A stretch of DNA of 64,000 nt from Psychrobacter lutiphocae DSM 21542 (lineage in GTDB: Bacteria > Pseudomonadota > Gammaproteobacteria > Pseudomonadales > Moraxellaceae): the NCBI RefSeq assembly GCF_000382145.1, contig NZ_KB907629.1, positions 43,824 to 107,823 on the forward strand, in the 5' to 3' direction. Each line of letters begins with the position of its first letter. Positions within the stretch are counted from its first letter, which is position 1. The position numbers and the translations under genes were made by a program. Below are positions 27,332-36,905 of the stretch, piece by piece. Under the pieces are notes generated by a model, which was not told the origin of the DNA, did not search any database, and saw only the letters and a list, made by a program, of their open reading frames with translations.

Positions 27332-27738
27332 GATAGATTATCCTTAATCCTATTTGGAAGTAATCATAGCATTAAAATTTTGTTAATAAAAACTCGTGGG
27401 GGAATTTATTAATGGGGTTTGTCTCTATTTTTAGGAACTATTTCTAGGAACTAACTTTTGTTAATAAGGCTATCTCCAAGCCAGCATAGCTACCTTAACC
27501 GCCATTATCCATAGAATAATATAGGATAAAAAATAAAGCGCAAAAAAGCGAGAATAGCTCTTTTATATAGTTATCCATTACTATCAATCCCTTGTGTGGA
27601 TGCTTGTCAATAAAATCTAGTATAGTTACTCGTCACTGTGGCTATCTTTTTTTAAATCAGTTAATAAAGCTGCCATTAAAATAAACTAATAAATTTACTA
27701 GTTATTTAAAACGATTGATTTAAATAACAGTACTGCTT
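27332..27738. other. Gene-free stretch before yghU
   Basis: This AT-rich DNA has no convincing frame, tRNA or long inverted repeat. A short direct repeat, TAGGAACTA/TAGGAACTAA, lies near 27432-27450. It must contain the minus-strand promoter of the hydrolase gene. Confidence 0.5.
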
Positions 27739-27768
27739 TTGATGTATTGATAGACTATATCCTATAAT
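27739..27768 (+). promoter_or_regulatory. Sigma-70 promoter of yghU
   Basis: TTGATG (27739-27744) and a perfect TATAAT (27763-27768) are separated by 18 bp. The start of transcription would be near 27775, 35 nt before the start codon. Confidence 0.65.
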
Positions 27769-27809
27769 AGTATTACTAAAATATCGTTAATAAAAATTAG
27801 GACAAAATT

Positions 27810-28667
27810 ATGAATACCACTTATATCAATGATTTAAACAATCAGACCACTATTAATAACATCGACTATACACCGCCAAAAGTATGGGAGCCGGTTGCAG
27901 ACAATGGTGGTAAATTCACCTCTATTAACCGCCCAACGGCAGGGGCACGTCATGAGCAGACGTTGCCAGTTGGCGAACAACCATTGCAGCTGTATTCGCT
28001 GAATACACCCAATGGCATTAAAGTAAATATATTGCTAGAAGAGTTGGCTGAGCTTGGTGTCGAAGGTGCAGGCTATGATGCTTACAAAATTGACATCATG
28101 GAGTTGGATCAGTTTGGTTCTGATTTTGTCGCCATTAACCCGAACTCAAAGATTCCAGCACTGGTTGATTATAGTGATAAGCAAAATCCGGTTAGACTGT
28201 TTGAATCAGGCGCTATCTTGATGTATTTGGCAGAGAAGTTTGACAAATTTGCCCCAGATACGAGTGACAAACAAAAATACGCAGACTATTTAAGCTGGTC
28301 AATGTGGCAGATGGCAAGTGCTCCTTATGTCGGTGGCGGCTTTGGACACTTCTTTAACTATGCACCGTATCCGATGCAGTATCCGATAGATAGATTTACG
28401 ATGGAGACCAAGCGCCAGTTGGATGTGCTAGATCAGCATTTGGCCAAGCGTGAGTATATGCTTGGTGATGGTGAAGACTATTATAGTATTGTTGATATGC
28501 TGATTTGGCCTTGGTATGGGCGTTTGGCACTGGATGAGTCTTATGAGCGAGCAGGGGAGTTTTTGCAAGTTGATCAGTACACGCATTTGCAGCGCTGGGC
28601 AAAACAAATTGCGCAGCGTCCGGCGGTCAAACGTGCTGTTGAGCTGGAGTTAACGCCACTGCATTAA
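27810..28667 (+). CDS. yghU: YghU-type glutathione S-transferase / disulfide-bond oxidoreductase
   Basis: This 285-residue cytoplasmic protein matches the YghU/Nu-class GST layout. An extended N-terminal arm includes YTPPKVWEPVADNGGKF, then a thioredoxin-like domain with YSLNTPNGIKVNILLEEL and NPNSKIPALVD, the SGAILMYLAEKF glutathione motif, and an all-helical C-terminal domain with SWSMWQMASAPYVGGGFGHFF. YghU binds two glutathiones and reduces disulfides or organic peroxides. It stands alone with a good promoter. Confidence 0.92.
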   Translation: MNTTYINDLNNQTTINNIDYTPPKVWEPVADNGGKFTSINRPTAGARHEQTLPVGEQPLQLYSLNTPNGIKVNILLEELAELGVEGAGYDAYKIDIMELDQFGSDFVAINPNSKIPALVDYSDKQNPVRLFESGAILMYLAEKFDKFAPDTSDKQKYADYLSWSMWQMASAPYVGGGFGHFFNYAPYPMQYPIDRFTMETKRQLDVLDQHLAKREYMLGDGEDYYSIVDMLIWPWYGRLALDESYERAGEFLQVDQYTHLQRWAKQIAQRPAVKRAVELELTPLH

Positions 28668-28822
28668 TTGCTCTTAGTTTATATTTGTACTCAGTTTATA
28701 TTTTACAGTGACACTCTGCTTAGCAGTTTGTCACTGCCTTACGACATAAAAATGGGTTGGTTGTGTTGATATTTATGTACATTAGCCTTACATTATAAGT
28801 ACGGATGTCAATAAGAAGTCAG

Positions 28823-29079
28823 ATGATGACGACAACTAATTATAATATTCAACTTGATACTAAGAGTTAAAAGATAAAGCATTTTCAGTATTTGATGGTT
28901 ATGGTTTAACGCCGTCACAAGCAATTAAACTATTTCTTAATCAAGTGGCTGAAACCAATACCGTTCCTTTGTCTTTTGATTACAAACAACAACCGAGCGC
29001 CAGCACTCTACAAGCCATAGCAGAGCTTGAAAGCGGTGATTATACCGAAAGCACATTAGATGAATTGCTGGAGTCATAA
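28823..29079 (+). pseudogene. RelB/DinJ-type antitoxin gene broken by a frameshift
   Basis: The start ATGATGACGACAACTAAT encodes MMTTTNYNIQLDTK, then hits TAA at 28868. Shifting frame near 28862-28864, as if one base were lost, restores ELKDKAFSVFDGYGLTPSQ and continues through LFLNQVAETNTVPLSF and AIAELESGDYTESTLDELL to TAA at 29077-29079. Joined, this is a full-length RelB/DinJ-like ribbon-helix-helix antitoxin of about 84 residues. No RelE/YafQ-type toxin follows, so both partners appear lost. A sequencing error could mimic the frameshift. Confidence 0.82.
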
Positions 29080-29148
29080 ACATATAGACTGCTTAGAGTA
29101 GACGACCCTTTTTTTAAATAATTTAGAAAATAACCCACCTATTACAAA

Positions 29149-29163
29149 TAGTTGTGTTATACT
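29149..29163 (+). promoter_or_regulatory. Extended -10 promoter of the DEAD-box helicase gene
   Basis: The extended -10 box TGTTATACT ends at 29163, with only a weak -35. It would place the transcript start near 29170, about 275 nt before the helicase start codon. Confidence 0.5.
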
Positions 29164-29169
29164 AGCGCC

Positions 29170-29445
29170 TTGCTGATTGATAACATCGCCCGCAATTGTC
29201 GTCTGGAGAAGACACCTTTTAAGATTGTTGCCGATGATTTTGTTATTAGTTCAATGCATGACACATTGTCATGATTGCTAATATATTCACGGTAACAACC
29301 ACCAAAATACGTGATTAACCTGTACATAGGATGTACTACTTAATACACGCTTATCTGTGTTGTGCCTATAATTTTTTAACCGCTCACTCATTGCCTTCAG
29401 CATCGGCAATACATTCTAGTGACGGTAATATATACTGGACACAAT
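29170..29445 (+). promoter_or_regulatory. Long 5' leader of the helicase mRNA, possible cold-shock control
   Basis: About 275 nt between the likely promoter and the start codon have no ORF. The leader begins with several short complementary stretches. E. coli csdA/deaD and cold-shock genes carry similarly long leaders that govern cold expression and autoregulation. By analogy this leader may be a temperature- or helicase-responsive element. That function is inferred. Confidence 0.4.
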
Positions 29446-30993
29446 ATGTCAAACTTAGAAACTCTTTTAAACAATGCCGCTAACGAAATCGAAGGCGTTG
29501 TTACTAATCAAGATTTAAACGACAAAACACACCCAAATACAAACGTAGAAACCGAAGATCAAGTCACCTTTGTTGACCTTGACTTAGCACCTGAAATTTT
29601 GGCTGCCTTAACTTCAAGTGGCTACAAGCACCCAACGCCTATTCAAGCTCAGTCAATTCCGCCTGCATTAGCCGGTCGTGACTTATTGCTATCTGCCCAA
29701 ACGGGTAGTGGTAAAACAGCTGCTTTCGTTCTACCTATGCTTGATAAAATCATTCGTGATAAAGCAACCAACAAAGTTGTGCATACCGTCATCTTAACGC
29801 CAACTCGTGAACTTGCCAACCAAGTTAGCGACAGCGTACGTCAATATAGTTCAAAAACTCGCAATATCTTTAGTGTGCCTTTAGTAGGCGGCGCCCCTTA
29901 CGGTGGTCAGATTCGTGCCTTAAACAAAGGTGTGCAAGTGATTATCGCTACCCCAGGTCGTTTTATTGATCACATGAACTCAGGTCGTATCGACTTATCA
30001 GAGCTAGATATTCTAATTCTTGATGAAGCGGATCGCATGTTAGACATGGGCTTTGCTGAAGATATCGAAAAAGTAATGAAAGCGGCACCAAAAACTCGCC
30101 AAACCATTATGTGTTCTGCAACTTGGGATGGTCCTGTCGGCAAGATTGCTGCCAGCTTCACTAACAATCCAGAACGTATTGATATTAAAGCAGAAACTAA
30201 GCACATTGATGAGTCTGTATATTATGCAGATGACTTTAATCATAAAAACCGTCTATTAGACAGCTTACTGACGCAAAAAGATGTGAATCAAGCGATTATC
30301 TTTGCTGCTACTAAGCGCAGCTGTGAAACCTTAGCAAAAAGCTTGAAAGAACAGGGTCATAAAGCCAGCTTCCTACACGGTGACTTGCCACAAGCCAAAC
30401 GCACACGCATTATTAATGATGTAAAAGCGGGCAAAATCACTATCCTAGTAGCAACCGACGTTGCCGCTCGTGGTATTGATGTGAGCGGTATTACCCATGT
30501 ATTTAACTATGACTTACCACGTCAAACTGAAGATTACGTGCATCGCATCGGTCGTAGTGGTCGTGCTGGCCGTACTGGTATCGCTATTAACATTTGTAGC
30601 ATCGATGATCGTCCACAACTTGACGCCATCAACCGTTATTTAAAGCGCACCATGTCAGTTGAAGAAGTTGATGGTATGGCACCTAAGAAAAACACCAAAG
30701 ATATGAAAGTTGGCACAGGCGCAAAACGTGGCCGTGGTGGCAATCGTCGTGGTGGTCCAGGTGCGGGCAACCGTCGTGGCGCAAACGGTGGCGGTGGCTA
30801 TCGTGGCAAATCAGCAGACAATGCTGGTGGCGAAAGACGTGGCAATGGCGCTGGTCGTCCAAGTGGCAAGCCAGCAGGCCGTCGCTTTGGTAAACCTGCC
30901 GGCTCAAGTGCTGGTAAGCCAGGTGGACAGCGTCGCAGTGCCGCTTCTCGCTCAGGCGAAGGTCGTCCAGCCCGTCGCAGCAGCAATGGCTAG
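29446..30993 (+). CDS. DEAD-box RNA helicase with an RGG-rich tail
   Basis: This protein of about 515 residues (start at the ATG at 29446; a GTG at 29419 is possible) is an ATP-dependent RNA helicase. Motifs in order: Q motif GYKHPTPIQ (59-67), AQTGSGKT (84-91), PTREL (119-123), DEAD (193-196), SAT (224-226), HRIGRSGRAGR (366-376). From about residue 415 the tail is Gly/Arg-rich and basic, as in RhlE/CsdA-like helicases, and probably binds RNA. The long leader suggests a role in ribosome assembly or mRNA unwinding in the cold. Exact subgroup is uncertain. Confidence 0.93.
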   Translation: MSNLETLLNNAANEIEGVVTNQDLNDKTHPNTNVETEDQVTFVDLDLAPEILAALTSSGYKHPTPIQAQSIPPALAGRDLLLSAQTGSGKTAAFVLPMLDKIIRDKATNKVVHTVILTPTRELANQVSDSVRQYSSKTRNIFSVPLVGGAPYGGQIRALNKGVQVIIATPGRFIDHMNSGRIDLSELDILILDEADRMLDMGFAEDIEKVMKAAPKTRQTIMCSATWDGPVGKIAASFTNNPERIDIKAETKHIDESVYYADDFNHKNRLLDSLLTQKDVNQAIIFAATKRSCETLAKSLKEQGHKASFLHGDLPQAKRTRIINDVKAGKITILVATDVAARGIDVSGITHVFNYDLPRQTEDYVHRIGRSGRAGRTGIAINICSIDDRPQLDAINRYLKRTMSVEEVDGMAPKKNTKDMKVGTGAKRGRGGNRRGGPGAGNRRGANGGGGYRGKSADNAGGERRGNGAGRPSGKPAGRRFGKPAGSSAGKPGGQRRSAASRSGEGRPARRSSNG

Positions 30994-31077
30994 TAAATTG
31001 TTAGTTAGTTATTGATTCGTTAGTGATACTGTCATCAATTAATCAATAACAAACTGATAAGAAATCAACTTATAAGC

Positions 31078-31116
31078 AAAAAAGACCGTTCCTTTATAGG
31101 GAATGGTCTTTTTTTT
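31078..31116 (+). terminator. Rho-independent terminator of the helicase gene
   Basis: The stem AAAGACCGTTCC / GGGAATGGTCTTT has a TTTATA loop, one G-T pair and a run of eight T. Confidence 0.92.
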
Positions 31117-31203
31117 GGTTATTTATTGGCTGGTTAAAATCGTTGTTAGTGTTAAAGGCTGTTGGTGTTAAAGATCATTGATGTTAAAAACAGCTGTTAA
31201 GCT

Positions 31204-32226
31204 CTAAGCATATTTGGCAAACAAAACCAAACCGCTCATAATCAACATAATACCAATAATGCCAGTAACAGAAGGCAAGGGCGTACCCAGTAAAATAATT
31301 CCGCCTATTAACGCAAAAATAATCTCACTTGCTTGAGTGGCATCAACACCGGCAACTTGCTGTGAGCTACGTGCCTGTCCCCGAGCATACAAAAACAGCG
31401 CAGTGGCAATAATCCCTGAAAACAAAGCGACCAAAAAAGTATTAAATACCTGATCAGCATTTGGTAAAGGCGGTCGTATCACCACTGCCAATAACCCCCA
31501 AAGCGGAAAGCTGCCCAAGGTCATTAGCCATATCTTATTAAAAGCATTGCTTAATAAGTCAGTCTCTATGGTAGGAATGAATCTGTGTAGCAGACTGACG
31601 GGCAATAAAGTATCGCTTGTAGTGTTGCTGGTGCTAGACTGGTTACTGGCATTGTGTGACGCTTGCCATACCAACTGATTGCCAAATGGATAACTAAACG
31701 CGGCAACTAACGCAGGCAATGCACCAAAAACTATCACTTGCCAGCCACTGCTACTGCCGCTGACTGCTTCTGTTGGACTAGCCTGACTGACTTCACTAAG
31801 ATTAACCAGTACTACGCCCAAAAAGATAAGCAAAGCAAAGACAATCACCTGCTTAGAAAAACGCTGACCAAAAGCGGCAAGCACAAATAAGCTGGCAACC
31901 ACAGTAAACATAAAGGTAGAGGCCACCACCCAGCCACTGGCATGATCTGCAGCATAGCAGATACCGGCATAAAATAGCCCAGAACCTATACCACCGGTGA
32001 CACACCAAAAGCGCCAATGCTTGGTAAAAATCGCAAATAGATCAATAATTCTCTGCAAGCCATGTTGAGCGCCAATAACTAGGGTCAAGATAGCAAACAT
32101 AAATAAGTATCTAAGGCTGGCCGACCAAAACCAATGGCCATTGGCATGACTCATGAGTTCATTGAGTACAAAGGTTGAGCTAAAAAAAACGCCTGCCAAC
32201 AAGCCGATGACTATCAGTTTTAGCAT
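31204..32226 (-). CDS. Multidrug-resistance-type efflux transporter of the DMT superfamily
   Basis: This 340-residue membrane protein has about ten hydrophobic segments starting at residue 2 (LKLIVIGLLAGVFFSSTFVLN). The N-terminal SSTFVLNELMSHANGHWFWSA and internal GSGLFYAGICYAADHASGWVVAST match the EmrE-like family within the drug/metabolite transporter superfamily, which is distinct from the small four-helix SMR proteins. A Ser/Thr/Asn-rich cytoplasmic loop (SNQSSTSNTTSD) divides the halves. The substrate is unknown. It stands alone, convergent with the helicase gene. Confidence 0.82.
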   Translation of the reverse strand: MLKLIVIGLLAGVFFSSTFVLNELMSHANGHWFWSASLRYLFMFAILTLVIGAQHGLQRIIDLFAIFTKHWRFWCVTGGIGSGLFYAGICYAADHASGWVVASTFMFTVVASLFVLAAFGQRFSKQVIVFALLIFLGVVLVNLSEVSQASPTEAVSGSSSGWQVIVFGALPALVAAFSYPFGNQLVWQASHNASNQSSTSNTTSDTLLPVSLLHRFIPTIETDLLSNAFNKIWLMTLGSFPLWGLLAVVIRPPLPNADQVFNTFLVALFSGIIATALFLYARGQARSSQQVAGVDATQASEIIFALIGGIILLGTPLPSVTGIIGIMLIMSGLVLFAKYA

Positions 32227-32246
32227 TGGAAATCCAGTATTTGGCT

Positions 32247-32330
32247 ATATAGTCAGTGAAATACTAAACGGTTATGGTGTCAACCTCGCTAAGCCAACCT
32301 TTGTAGTACTTGCGCTCGGTTGCTTTGCAA
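32247..32330. repeat. Foldback repeat, copy B (right half)
   Basis: This aligns with 14819-14897: the shared stretch AACCTCGCT-AGCC followed by TTTGTAGTACTTGCGCTCGG-type sequence is about 80% identical over 58 bp. The left arm present in copy A is absent. It sits in the 283-bp spacer upstream of the DMT transporter; no gene is seen in that spacer. Confidence 0.6.
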
Positions 32331-32509
32331 CCATTTTAGATTTCTTTGACTGTAAACTATGTTTATAATAAAAAAAGGTATTTAACCGTTAGAATAACAG
32401 ACAATGAGTCACAGCTTATAGGGTTTTAACTTTAATATTGAGCAGTTAGATGGTGAGTATCCGTTAATACTTTAAGCAATCTCACAACAATCATTGGTTA
32501 TGGACAGCG

Positions 32510-32878
32510 ATGGCTCCTTTATTCAAAAACAAAAATAACAAACAGCCTTGCTGGTTTGATAGCGGTAAAGCTTATATCAAAAATAGGCTTCTAGAAACTA
32601 GACCTCACTATTTGACCGCCCCTGCTGCATTAGAGGTTTGCTATATAGCAGCAGACTTTAATTTTTATATTAAACACTATGAAGCAGGTATCTTACATGA
32701 GATAGATGGGGATATGCGCTATGAGCCTCGTGAAGGCTGGGTTAATAGTTATGCAGGCATAGATAAAGTTGAAACGGCTGAAGATGCGCAAAACAATAAT
32801 CGAATTGCTTTAGACTTGATAAAAGCGGATATTGCTAGTGGACATACTGCTTTTTGTGTGCAATTAAAAGAGTTATAA
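32510..32878 (+). CDS. Hypothetical protein
   Basis: This 122-residue soluble protein has no signal peptide, membrane segment or motif I recognise. The sequence is mixed and acidic toward the C terminus (DGDMRYEPREGWVN, ETAEDAQNNNRIALDLIKADI), and the helical end looks like a normal folded domain. Codon use resembles its neighbours, which supports a real gene. No function is offered. Confidence 0.6.
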   Translation: MAPLFKNKNNKQPCWFDSGKAYIKNRLLETRPHYLTAPAALEVCYIAADFNFYIKHYEAGILHEIDGDMRYEPREGWVNSYAGIDKVETAEDAQNNNRIALDLIKADIASGHTAFCVQLKEL

Positions 32879-33006
32879 TGACCAAGAGGGTGGGCGGTGG
32901 ATAGTCGTAAAAAGTCAGCGACCTTGATAATAGAAACTTTGTGGACAGTTCCGCTAGCTGCGATATTAAAATATAATAAAAAACCTGTTAAATAAAACTT
33001 TAAGAT

Positions 33007-33043
33007 AAAAAAGATCAGATAGTTAATTATCTGGTCTTTTTTT
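33007..33043 (+). terminator. Rho-independent terminator of the hypothetical gene
   Basis: The stem AGATCAGATA / TATCTGGTCT, with one G-T pair, has a 6-nt loop and a T-run. It lies in the 449-bp gap 32879-33327, the rest of which is AT-rich and shows no gene. Confidence 0.8.
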
Positions 33044-33327
33044 ATATGTTTTATACAGCAAATAAAAAAAACCAATAAAACAATAAAAATAATAACGTTT
33101 GCTTGCAATAGTTCAATATACATACTACCTTTTGTGGGCATATACTTACATTACTGACTGTTATATTTAAATAAACTACTTAATTGAGTTCAGTTAATTG
33201 AGTTTGGATAATTAAATTTAGTCAGAACGACGCATAAAAATATAAAATAAAAAGATAAAATGTTATCGAACAAAATAACAATTAAATAAAGACTGAATGT
33301 TAAATTCTGAATATTAAATAAGGATAC

Positions 33328-34755
33328 ATGACTATGAAACCCTTTAAATTAGTTATTAATGGAAGTTTAGTAGAAACATCCGAGTATTTTGATGTACTGA
33401 ACCCTGCTGATAAGTCTGTTGTTGCACGCTGTCCAAAGGCGACAGAAGCTGATTTAAATAATGCTGTCGCAGCAGCAAACACCGCTTTTGAAAGCTGGTC
33501 AGCATTAGATATTTCTGAACGCCGTGAGTTGCTATTGAAGCTTGCTGATGTAGTTGAAGATAAAGCTGAAGAATTTAAAACCTTACTCACAAAAGAGCAG
33601 GGTAAGCCTTTACAAGGATTTGCCAATCTAGGTGCAGGATTTGAATTTGAAGGTACACTGAACTGGATACGCACAACTGCAAATTTTGATATCAAGCCAA
33701 AAATTATTGAAGATAACGATACGGTAAGAATTGAATTGCACCGTAAACCTTTAGGGGTTGTCGGCTCCATAACCCCTTGGAACTATCCACTATTAATTAG
33801 TATTTGGCATATTATTCCTGCTTTATTAGCGGGTAATACAGTAGTCATGAAGCCTTCTGAGATGACCCCACTAACCATGTTGCGCTTTGGTGAAGTTGCT
33901 CAAGAAATACTGCCTCCTGGCGTACTCAATATCGTAACTGGTGCTGGTGAGCTTGGAGCTTTAATATCTTCTCACGAAGACATACAAAAGATTGTCTTTA
34001 CTGGCTCTACACCTACTGGTAAAGCTATTATGAAAAGTGCATCAGGTAACTTAAAACGCCTGACCCTAGAATTAGGCGGTAATGATGCAGGTATTGTATT
34101 AGACGATGTTAATGTGGATGATATTGCAGAAAAAATATTTGCATCAGCATTTATAAATAATGGACAAACCTGTGCAGCCCTTAAACGACTTTATGTCCAT
34201 GAGTCTGTCTATGATGAGATGTGTAATGCACTCACTAAAATTGCTACCAGTATGAAAAATGGCAATGGCATGGATAAAGACACAGACTTAGGCCCATTAC
34301 AAAACGAACAACAACTAAATATTGTCAAAGAATTGGCAGAAGATGCTAAACAACGCGGCGCTACCTTCCTATGTGGTGGTGAAGTCGTTGATGAAAAAGG
34401 TTATTTTTATCCGCCAACACTGGTCAGTAATATCGAAGATGGTGCAAAACTTGTAGACATTGAACAGTTTGGACCCATCTTACCTATCATCAAATTCCAT
34501 GATGTTGAAGATGCCATAGCCAGTGCAAACCGTTTAGGGGTTGGACTTGGGGGCTCGGTATGGTCACAAGATCTTATCAAAGCCCAGCGTGTCGCATCTC
34601 GTATGCAGTGTGGTACGGTATGGATTAATAGCCATGCTGCCGTATTACCCATTGCACCTTTTGGCGGGGTAAAAGACTCAGGGTTTGGGGTTGAATTTGG
34701 TGAAGAAGGGTTGAATGAGTACACTTCTGTGCATACCATTCATATCTATAAGTAG
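33328..34755 (+). CDS. NAD(P)-dependent aldehyde dehydrogenase
   Basis: This 475-residue enzyme oxidises an aldehyde to the acid. The catalytic Cys282 is in NNGQTCAA and the general base Glu248 in LELGGND. The substrate-side Asn is in SITPWNYP (147-154), and the coenzyme loop FTGSTPTGKAIM starts near 224. The start is well placed behind AAGGA. It belongs to the large ALDH superfamily; the substrate cannot be read from sequence. It stands alone, followed by a perfect terminator. Confidence 0.92.
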   Translation: MTMKPFKLVINGSLVETSEYFDVLNPADKSVVARCPKATEADLNNAVAAANTAFESWSALDISERRELLLKLADVVEDKAEEFKTLLTKEQGKPLQGFANLGAGFEFEGTLNWIRTTANFDIKPKIIEDNDTVRIELHRKPLGVVGSITPWNYPLLISIWHIIPALLAGNTVVMKPSEMTPLTMLRFGEVAQEILPPGVLNIVTGAGELGALISSHEDIQKIVFTGSTPTGKAIMKSASGNLKRLTLELGGNDAGIVLDDVNVDDIAEKIFASAFINNGQTCAALKRLYVHESVYDEMCNALTKIATSMKNGNGMDKDTDLGPLQNEQQLNIVKELAEDAKQRGATFLCGGEVVDEKGYFYPPTLVSNIEDGAKLVDIEQFGPILPIIKFHDVEDAIASANRLGVGLGGSVWSQDLIKAQRVASRMQCGTVWINSHAAVLPIAPFGGVKDSGFGVEFGEEGLNEYTSVHTIHIYK

Positions 34756-34787
34756 TGTCTTATATTAAAAACTAAATTCAGTATATT

Positions 34788-34820
34788 AAAATGGGACAAG
34801 TCTTAATCTTGTCCCATTTT
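34788..34820. terminator. Rho-independent terminator of the aldehyde dehydrogenase gene
   Basis: The perfect 13-bp stem AAAATGGGACAAG / CTTGTCCCATTTT has a 7-nt loop and can work on both strands. Confidence 0.93.
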
Positions 34821-34861
34821 CTATACCTAACTTTATAGTCCACAAGGTTAATAGCTATTAA

Positions 34862-35040
34862 ACCTCACTCTCAACCCTTTGCATAGACTGTGCGGGGGTA
34901 GAGGGGTTGACAACATAAGTGACATTAAGCTGAAAGCTGTCGTCTTAGAGTAGGCGCTGGTCTCGTTCAGTAATATGGCTTGAAGCAATGGGAATGGCTG
35001 AACGTTAAAAGCTGAAGGCATGAAGCATCCTTGCATTTAT
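34862..35040. repeat. Decayed end of the ACCCCAATCTCAAC repeat family
   Basis: ACCTCACTCTCAAC (34862-34875), followed by CCTTTGCATAGACTGTG, resembles the left end of the element at 52022 (ACCCCAATCTCAAC then TCTTTGCGTAGGCTGAG). No matching right end is evident, so this is probably a degraded, one-ended copy. It lies in the gene-free stretch 34821-35174. Confidence 0.4.
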
Positions 35041-35174
35041 AAATATATGATTAACATGATATAAGAGTTTTTAAAGTCAATTAACAGCTTGGATAAAAAT
35101 ATGAGCCAACAAAGAAGGAAGGTGTACTGATCACCCGCTCATGAGGACTTGAGAAGTGCGGTATCACAAGTGGC

Positions 35175-36626
35175 TTAACACTGCGGATAGCCGACACCCA
35201 CTTCAACCACCTCAATACGAGATGCATCCGTGCCTGCCTGTTGCGGATTATAAGCATGTACCGCCAGCCCGCCCATTGCGGTTTCTTTATATTTATCCAT
35301 CATATCCGCACCCGTCGCCTTCATCGTAGCAATGGCTTTATCAAGCGACACATGATGCTCACCATCGCCACGACTTGCCAGCCGTGCTGCATTAATGGCT
35401 TTGACAGCGCCCATCGCATTGCGCTCGATACAGGGGATTTGTACCAATCCGCCGATGGGGTCACAGGTCAATCCCAGGTTATGCTCAATACCAATTTCAG
35501 CGGCATTAGTACACTGAGAAGGGCTTAATCCCAGCAGATGCGCCAAACCAGCAGCTGCCATCGAACAGGCAGAGCCCACTTCACCTTGGCAGCCAACTTC
35601 AGCGCCTGAAATAGAGGCGTTTTGTTTGATAATAGTGCCGATTGCTGCCGCTGTTAACAAAAACTCACGTACCCCTTGCAGGCTATAATTTGGAAAAAAA
35701 TCACGATAATAATGCAACACTGCAGGAATAATACCGGCCGCACCGTTAGTCGGGGCAGTGACCACACGCCCACCATTAGCATTTTCTTCATTGACGGCCA
35801 GAGCGTAGAGGTCAACCCAATCCATTGCCATCAGCTTATCTGTGACTTTTTGTGGACTTTCAAGCTCGTCCAATAGTTGCTGATAGATATCTTTTGCTCG
35901 GCGTTTTACCTTTAAGCCGCCTGGTAAGACACCTTTGCCTTTACAACCATTTTTGACGCACTGTTGCATCACTTCCCACACTTCATCTAGATAATTGTAT
36001 ATGGTGTCTTTGTCACGAATCGACATCTCATTGGCCAGCATAATATCGCTGATACTCATTTGATGCGCTTCACACAGGGCTAACAGCTCGTTGCCATTTT
36101 TAAAGGGATAAGGCACATGGCTGTCACTGGTAATGGCCACATCATCGGCCTCTGCGCTGGCATCTTCGGTGGTCACAAAGCCGCCGCCAATGGAGTAATA
36201 GGTTTGGCTAAACTCATTACCCTGATTATCAGAAGTGGTAAAGCTCAAGCCATTGGGGTGAAATGGTAAGCTATTTTGGGGATGCCAGACGATGTCTTGG
36301 TCGTACTCAAAGCGGATAAGATGCTCGTTATTTAAGAGCAGCTGTTGATCGTTTAATACAGGCGCCAGATAGTCATCCACATGATTGGTATCTATGCTAT
36401 GGGCTTTAAACCCCAACAACCCCAAAATACAGGCAGTATCTGTCGCATGCCCTTTGCCAGTTGAGGCCAATGAGCCATATAGGTCAACTTGAATTCGTTT
36501 AATGTGCTGCAAATGATGATGCTGGCGGACTTCATCTAAGAACAAGCCGGCCGCTACCATAGGTCCCATGGTGTGTGAGCTGGATGGGCCGATGCCTATC
36601 TTAAACATATCAAATAAGCTAATCAT
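35175..36626 (-). CDS. sdaA: L-serine dehydratase (L-serine ammonia-lyase), single-chain Fe-S type
   Basis: This 483-residue enzyme deaminates L-serine to pyruvate and ammonia using a 4Fe-4S cluster. The N-terminal [16 protein letters not shown] is the family signature; candidate cluster cysteines lie in [21 protein letters not shown] sequence and in [15 protein letters not shown]. The alpha and beta domains are fused as in E. coli SdaA. The ATG follows AAAGGAAACTCC. It is divergent from the amino acid ABC transporter. Confidence 0.94.
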   Translation of the reverse strand: MISLFDMFKIGIGPSSSHTMGPMVAAGLFLDEVRQHHHLQHIKRIQVDLYGSLASTGKGHATDTACILGLLGFKAHSIDTNHVDDYLAPVLNDQQLLLNNEHLIRFEYDQDIVWHPQNSLPFHPNGLSFTTSDNQGNEFSQTYYSIGGGFVTTEDASAEADDVAITSDSHVPYPFKNGNELLALCEAHQMSISDIMLANEMSIRDKDTIYNYLDEVWEVMQQCVKNGCKGKGVLPGGLKVKRRAKDIYQQLLDELESPQKVTDKLMAMDWVDLYALAVNEENANGGRVVTAPTNGAAGIIPAVLHYYRDFFPNYSLQGVREFLLTAAAIGTIIKQNASISGAEVGCQGEVGSACSMAAAGLAHLLGLSPSQCTNAAEIGIEHNLGLTCDPIGGLVQIPCIERNAMGAVKAINAARLASRGDGEHHVSLDKAIATMKATGADMMDKYKETAMGGLAVHAYNPQQAGTDASRIEVVEVGVGYPQC

Positions 36627-36905
36627 GGAGTTTCCTTTTGAAAAAACACAAATTTAAAAACTAAAAATTAAAAATTTAAAAACTACAAAGTCGAAAATTG
36701 AAATTTAAAAGTCGTAAGTGAATAAACAGGTCAGGGCTGAAATTTGTTACACTAATCATTTATACCGTCAATTTTGTCACTACTAGTAGCATACGTCTAA
36801 AAACCAACTAATCAACTAAAAATTAATCAATTAAAAACTAACTCACTAAAAACTAACTAAAAAACGAATTAACAACGAATATAGATAAAAATCAAAGGAT
36901 TTATT

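Noticed and set aside
30710..31015. Frames of 101 and 62-74 codons on both strands over the helicase tail
   Set aside because: They are shadows of the Gly/Arg-rich coding region, whose composition keeps other frames open.
32749..33141. 130-codon minus-strand frame with a hydrophobic start
   Set aside because: It overlaps the 32510 gene antisense and crosses its terminator; the hydrophobic part comes from AT-rich spacer.
33300..33770. 156-codon minus-strand frame over the aldehyde dehydrogenase gene
   Set aside because: It is the antisense shadow of the start of a clear aldehyde dehydrogenase, Ser-rich and without a family pattern.
35241..35528. 95-codon plus-strand frame inside sdaA
   Set aside because: It is antisense to a well-conserved part of sdaA and has no independent support.
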